A stretch of 12,817 bases of DNA from Cochliopodium minus (taxonomy: Eukaryota > Discosea > Himatismenida > Cochliopodiidae): the NCBI GenBank assembly GCA_024220525.1, contig JAMYWO010000217.1, positions 27,266 to 40,082 on the forward strand. The letters run 5' to 3'. The position numbers and the translations under genes are program-made. Under the pieces are notes generated by a model. That model had not been told where the DNA came from and made no database searches. It worked only from the letters and a program-made list of their open reading frames with translations. Shown here one piece after another: positions 9,896-12,817 of the stretch (position 1 is its first letter; each line of letters starts with the position of its first letter).

Positions 9896-10452
9896 TCATT
9901 TATCTTTTTTTTCCTTTCTAAAATGACTGGGATTTTTGATTTTATCTATATTTTCCAATTCACTCATGATGATATCATTTCTCCTCTTCAGATACAATAA
10001 GAAATCAATGGACAACCACAAAGAATTCAAGATGATGATGGTGGTGATGGCGATGGTGTATTTGGATTTCTCAAAGGCGACATTCCTTAGGGTGATCAAT
10101 CTTAAAGCTGAACGGAAAAAATAGATGGATTCCAAAATGTGGAAGATGAGGGTAACAAAATAGACCATAACATTTTCCATTTCAAAAAATAGCATGAATC
10201 TTGAGATAGAAAGAAATAATAGCAATATAATCAAAAGATATCTGAACTCTTAAGAGGGACAATAAATAAATAATGTAATTTTAATGAGGTATTTAAAAAT
10301 ATCATCCTACCGAATGTATCCACAATCACTGCAGGTAGTCCATGATAGATGGGAATGATCTCTGAGGTGGGGACAATCGTGTAGAATAATTTGAAAATGG
10401 GATAGAATTCAAACAATGCAAGAAATAGAAGATAATATCTCAATAATTTCAT
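9896..10452 (-). CDS. Small multi-pass membrane protein, possibly Erg28-like
   Basis: Two exons, 10452-10311 and 10248-9896, are split by a 62-nt intron (donor GTAGGA, acceptor TTAAG). They give a complete protein of about 164 residues ending at TGA. Four hydrophobic segments can be seen: about 4-25, 50-67, 74-98 and 110-135. The tail is lysine-rich, KEKKDK. The size, the segment number and pieces such as DTF before a hydrophobic helix, an R...N...Y..T spacing and HILESIYFF recall Erg28, the endoplasmic reticulum scaffold for sterol C-4 demethylation. However, the conserved FG-WT of Erg28 is not preserved, and the spacing fits only in parts. The gene call is good; the family is a guess. It lies in tandem with, and upstream of, phosphofructokinase. 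Confidence 0.6.
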
Positions 10453-10661
10453 TTTTTTTATTATTTTTTTTTTTATTTGGATATTATTCTATATTGGCCA
10501 ATATTTAATTAATATAAAAAGAATCAAAGTGGGTTTATTAAAAAAAAAATGAAATGGATAAAATTTGAAAAAATAAATTTTTTTTTAAAAACAATTTATT
10601 TATAATAATTAATTCTCGACCCAAAAGTTTTCTTTCTTTTTTTTTTTTTTTTCTAGAAAAA
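10453..10661. promoter_or_regulatory. Intergenic region upstream of the small membrane protein
   Basis: These 209 bases lie between the start codon at 10452 and the stop codon of the coiled-coil gene at 10662-10664, both on the minus strand. Long A/T runs and an 18-19-base T run at about 10638-10652 lie next to the coiled-coil stop. I see no specific promoter or polyadenylation signal that stands out from the background. Confidence 0.5.
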
Positions 10662-12674
10662 TCAATTCTTATTACTATCCACTCGTCTATTAATCCACTT
10701 GGCCCATTCCTTCATTGGGATACCCTTCTCAATCACTTCCTCATACAAAGTATCAATGTTGAAGTTGACATTTTTTCCGTAAGACAGTTGGGTCATCTTA
10801 GTGTTTAGAGCATAACTAATAAAATAGGATTTTCTGGCCCATTCTAAATCTTCGAGAATTTGATTGTATTCTTGAACATTGGCAATTTTATTTTCTATAA
10901 AAAAAATGAATTAAAAAAAAAGAGAGATTAAAAAAAATAAAGTTTTAATTTTATTGATGGAATAAATAGAAAACATGAAAGAAAAATAAAATTAATAAAA
11001 ATCTAAAACAATAAAAAAAATTTTAAAAACAGTGAAAAAACACAAGATTAATTTTAAAATAAAAAATTAAAAAAATAAAGATTTAAATAAAAAATTACCC
11101 ATATTTTTAAAATCTTCTTTTCCTTCGTATTTGGCAGAATAATATTTTTCGGTTATTTTCAAACGATTGTTCTCTTTGACGAGGAAATCGTTCTGAATTG
11201 AGGCGAGCTCCAAATCCTGTTTGTAACGGTCCATGGTGAGTTGGTTCTCGTGCTGCACTCTGTCCAGTTCGAGAGACAAGTATCGACATTGTCCAACGTG
11301 GGCCCTGACAACTTGCCTGGATAGATCCAGCTGTTTGACAACCTGATTAAATCCTTTAAAAAATTATTTTTTAAATTAACAAACTTTTAAAAAAATAATA
11401 ATATTATTATTTTTTATATTTTATTTTATCATCACATAAATAATTTATAAAAAAATAATCCATTTTTTAAAAATTAATCTTTGTGTTTTTTTAAAAAAAA
11501 TGATGATGAATTCATTTTTAATTAATTTGAACCATTTTAATTATTAATATTTTTATTAATCGTCAAATGTACTTTTTCAAAAATACATCAAAAACAAATT
11601 TTTTTTTAAATTGATATTTTAGATAATATAAAATAAAATATATCAAAAATGATATTTTTAAGAGACTTGTTAGCGGAAGTTGCAAAATTTTGAACATCAG
11701 ATTTTTATTTTAATCATTTTGAATCATTTAATATTTTTATTAATTGTTAAATACAATACATTTTTTTTAAAAAAATTTTTTTTTTAAATTTTTACCTTCT
11801 TTTCCATATTTGGGCGTAGGCTGCTTGATATCTTTTTGCAAAAGAGTCAACATCAGTCCATTCTCCTTCTCGGTGTCCTCCTTGATGATTCGCAAATTCT
11901 CCGTCATCTGGCTAATCTGCTCCTCGTACTGTTTGGGCAACTCTTCGAAGGAACTCTTCACCAGAAGGAGCTGTTTTTGCAAACTCTCGTTCTTCTTGTC
12001 TTTTTCTTTGAGCTGTTCTTTGGCGAGTTTGTATTTTTCTGTCATCTGGTTGATTTTTTCGAGCAATTGTCTTTCTTTTTCTTTTTTTTTTTTAAACGAG
12101 ACAATTAAAATTTGAAAACAAAATAATTAAATTTTAAAATAAGAAAATTAAAATTGAAATAATCAAGAATAAAAAAAATAATTAAAAAGAAGAGAAATTT
12201 ATAATTCAGAAAATAATAAATTGGAAAATAGTTGAAAAAAAAAAGAATAAAAAGAAAGTAATGATAAATTTTTAAAATTAAAAATATTAAAGAAAATAAA
12301 AAGATTACAATAATAAAAACAAAATTTAATGATATTTGTTTCATAAAATTAAAAAATTGTTAATATACAAGAAATGTAAATTTAGAAAAAATATTAAAAG
12401 CACAAAATGATGATAAAAAAATTAAAAAAAAAAGAAGAAAAAAGATTAAAAAATTAATTACCTGAAACAAAATTTTCACTGTTAACATTAGAATTATTGT
12501 TAGAAATGATTTCATTGTTCGAATAGATGGGGCTCGATTTTTCCTCAAAAGGAGCCAAAGAGCCGATCTTGATGGGAGGCAAGCTGAACTTTTTCGGAGA
12601 GGGAATGATATCGTTGAAATTTAGTTTTTTTTCGACGTGCAATTCTAATGGTGATTTAGTAATAGGAGATCTAC
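10662..12674 (-). CDS. Coiled-coil protein of unknown function, 5' end missing
   Basis: Four exons on the minus strand: 12674-12462, 12080-11796, 11353-11099, 10894-10662. They form one open frame of about 328 codons with phase-1 introns throughout and end at TGA (10664-10662). Further exons lie beyond the right edge. The visible part begins with a Ser/Pro/Lys/Asn-rich disordered stretch. It continues into a long heptad-rich coiled coil with many Leu, Gln, Lys and Glu, from about ERQLLEKINQMTEK to NNRLKITEKYYSAKY. It closes with a compact C-terminus, DLEWARKSYFISYAL to WAKWINRRV. Two QMTE-containing segments (INQMTEKYKLAKEQLKEKD and ISQMTENLRIIKEDTEKEN) look like an internal duplication about 45 residues apart. 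I do not recognise the family; a cytoskeletal or scaffold role is only a guess from the coiled coil. Confidence 0.75.
11354..11795 (-). repeat. 442-nt intron with two diverged direct repeat copies
   Basis: Two stretches, about 11526-11578 and 11717-11768, share the order TTTGAA-CAT, AATATTTTTATTAAT, TGT/TCA-AAT and ATTTTT or ACTTTTT, with small gaps. They appear to be an old duplication. A less AT-biased stretch lies between them at about 11661-11698, but no exon there is needed, since the flanking exons join in phase. No gene is seen. Confidence 0.55.
12081..12461 (-). other. 381-nt AT-rich intron of the coiled-coil gene (no gene seen)
   Basis: The intron runs from a GTAATT donor at 12461 to an AAAAG acceptor before 12080. 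The acceptor is preceded by twelve A, with no pyrimidine tract. It contains only AT-rich DNA. A minus-strand open frame at 12105-12344 is an artefact of Phe/Leu/Ile/Tyr codons in A/T sequence. Confidence 0.75.
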
Positions 12675-12715
12675 CTAAAATTGAAAAAAAATTTATTATT
12701 TTTTATTTAAACTTT

Positions 12716-12817
12716 TATTTTTTTATTTTTTGTTTGTGTATATTTTTTATTTTTTATTTTTTATTTTTTATTTTTTTATTTTTTATTTTTTATTTTTTAT
12801 TTTTTATTTTTTATTTT
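12716..12817. repeat. (ATTTTTT)n heptamer array at the right edge
   Basis: T runs with single A become a regular ATTTTTT heptamer and continue to the last base, with one longer T run. The array is the reverse complement of the left-edge array. It lies in the intron upstream of the exon at 12674 (minus strand), so it is intronic repeat rather than a chromosome end. Confidence 0.9.

Noticed and set aside
9666-9899. Two open frames of about 60 codons, one on each strand
   Set aside because: They have no recognisable domain, they overlap each other, and their base composition matches intergenic DNA.
12105-12344. 79-codon hydrophobic open frame on the minus strand
   Set aside because: It is composed almost wholly of Phe, Leu, Ile, Tyr and Asn from A/T DNA and lies in an intron whose flanking exons join in phase.
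1-12817. Inverted heptamer arrays at both edges resembling telomeres
   Set aside because: They contain no G, the same heptamer occurs inside a Ufd2 intron, and both edges fall within introns of interrupted genes.

Overview
This window is nuclear DNA from an extremely AT-rich, intron-dense unicellular eukaryote. Five protein genes can be reconstructed, and all read with the standard genetic code. I placed 22 introns, all GT-AG, and in every case the reading phases match across the splice. The phosphofructokinase is the duplicated ATP-dependent type known from animals, fungi and amoebozoa, so an opisthokont or amoebozoan protist or fungus is the best guess. The sequence alone does not fix the lineage.

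Layout, left to right. Positions 140-2278 (minus) hold a BTB-BACK protein with the start of an F5/8C-like domain; its 3' end runs off the left edge. Positions 2279-2450 are a short divergent promoter region. Positions 2451-6049 (plus) hold a Ufd2/UBE4-type ubiquitin chain elongation factor (E4) in eight exons. It has an unexpected N-terminal membrane anchor and stops before its U-box. Positions 6050-6224 are an AT-only seam. Positions 6225-9471 (minus) hold ATP-dependent 6-phosphofructokinase in seven exons, one of them a predicted 4-nt microexon. It is cut off inside its C-terminal half. Positions 9896-10452 (minus) hold a small multi-pass membrane protein, possibly Erg28-like. Positions 10662-12674 (minus) hold the 3' four exons of a coiled-coil protein whose 5' end is beyond the right edge.

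Both window edges are (A6T)n heptamer arrays lying inside introns of interrupted genes. This looks like a contig that ends where low-complexity introns could not be assembled. The same kind of A/T repeat lies at 6050-6224, where two unrelated genes meet tail to tail with both 3' ends missing. That seam is most simply a misassembly, less likely a real rearrangement.

The five genes are ordinary cellular functions (ubiquitin ligation, BTB adaptor, glycolysis, a membrane protein, a coiled-coil protein) and show no sign of working as one system. The most interesting points are the 4-nt microexon, the membrane-anchored Ufd2, the double-truncated seam, the dominance of AAG over CAG at 3' splice sites, and a change in DNA texture with distance from gene starts.
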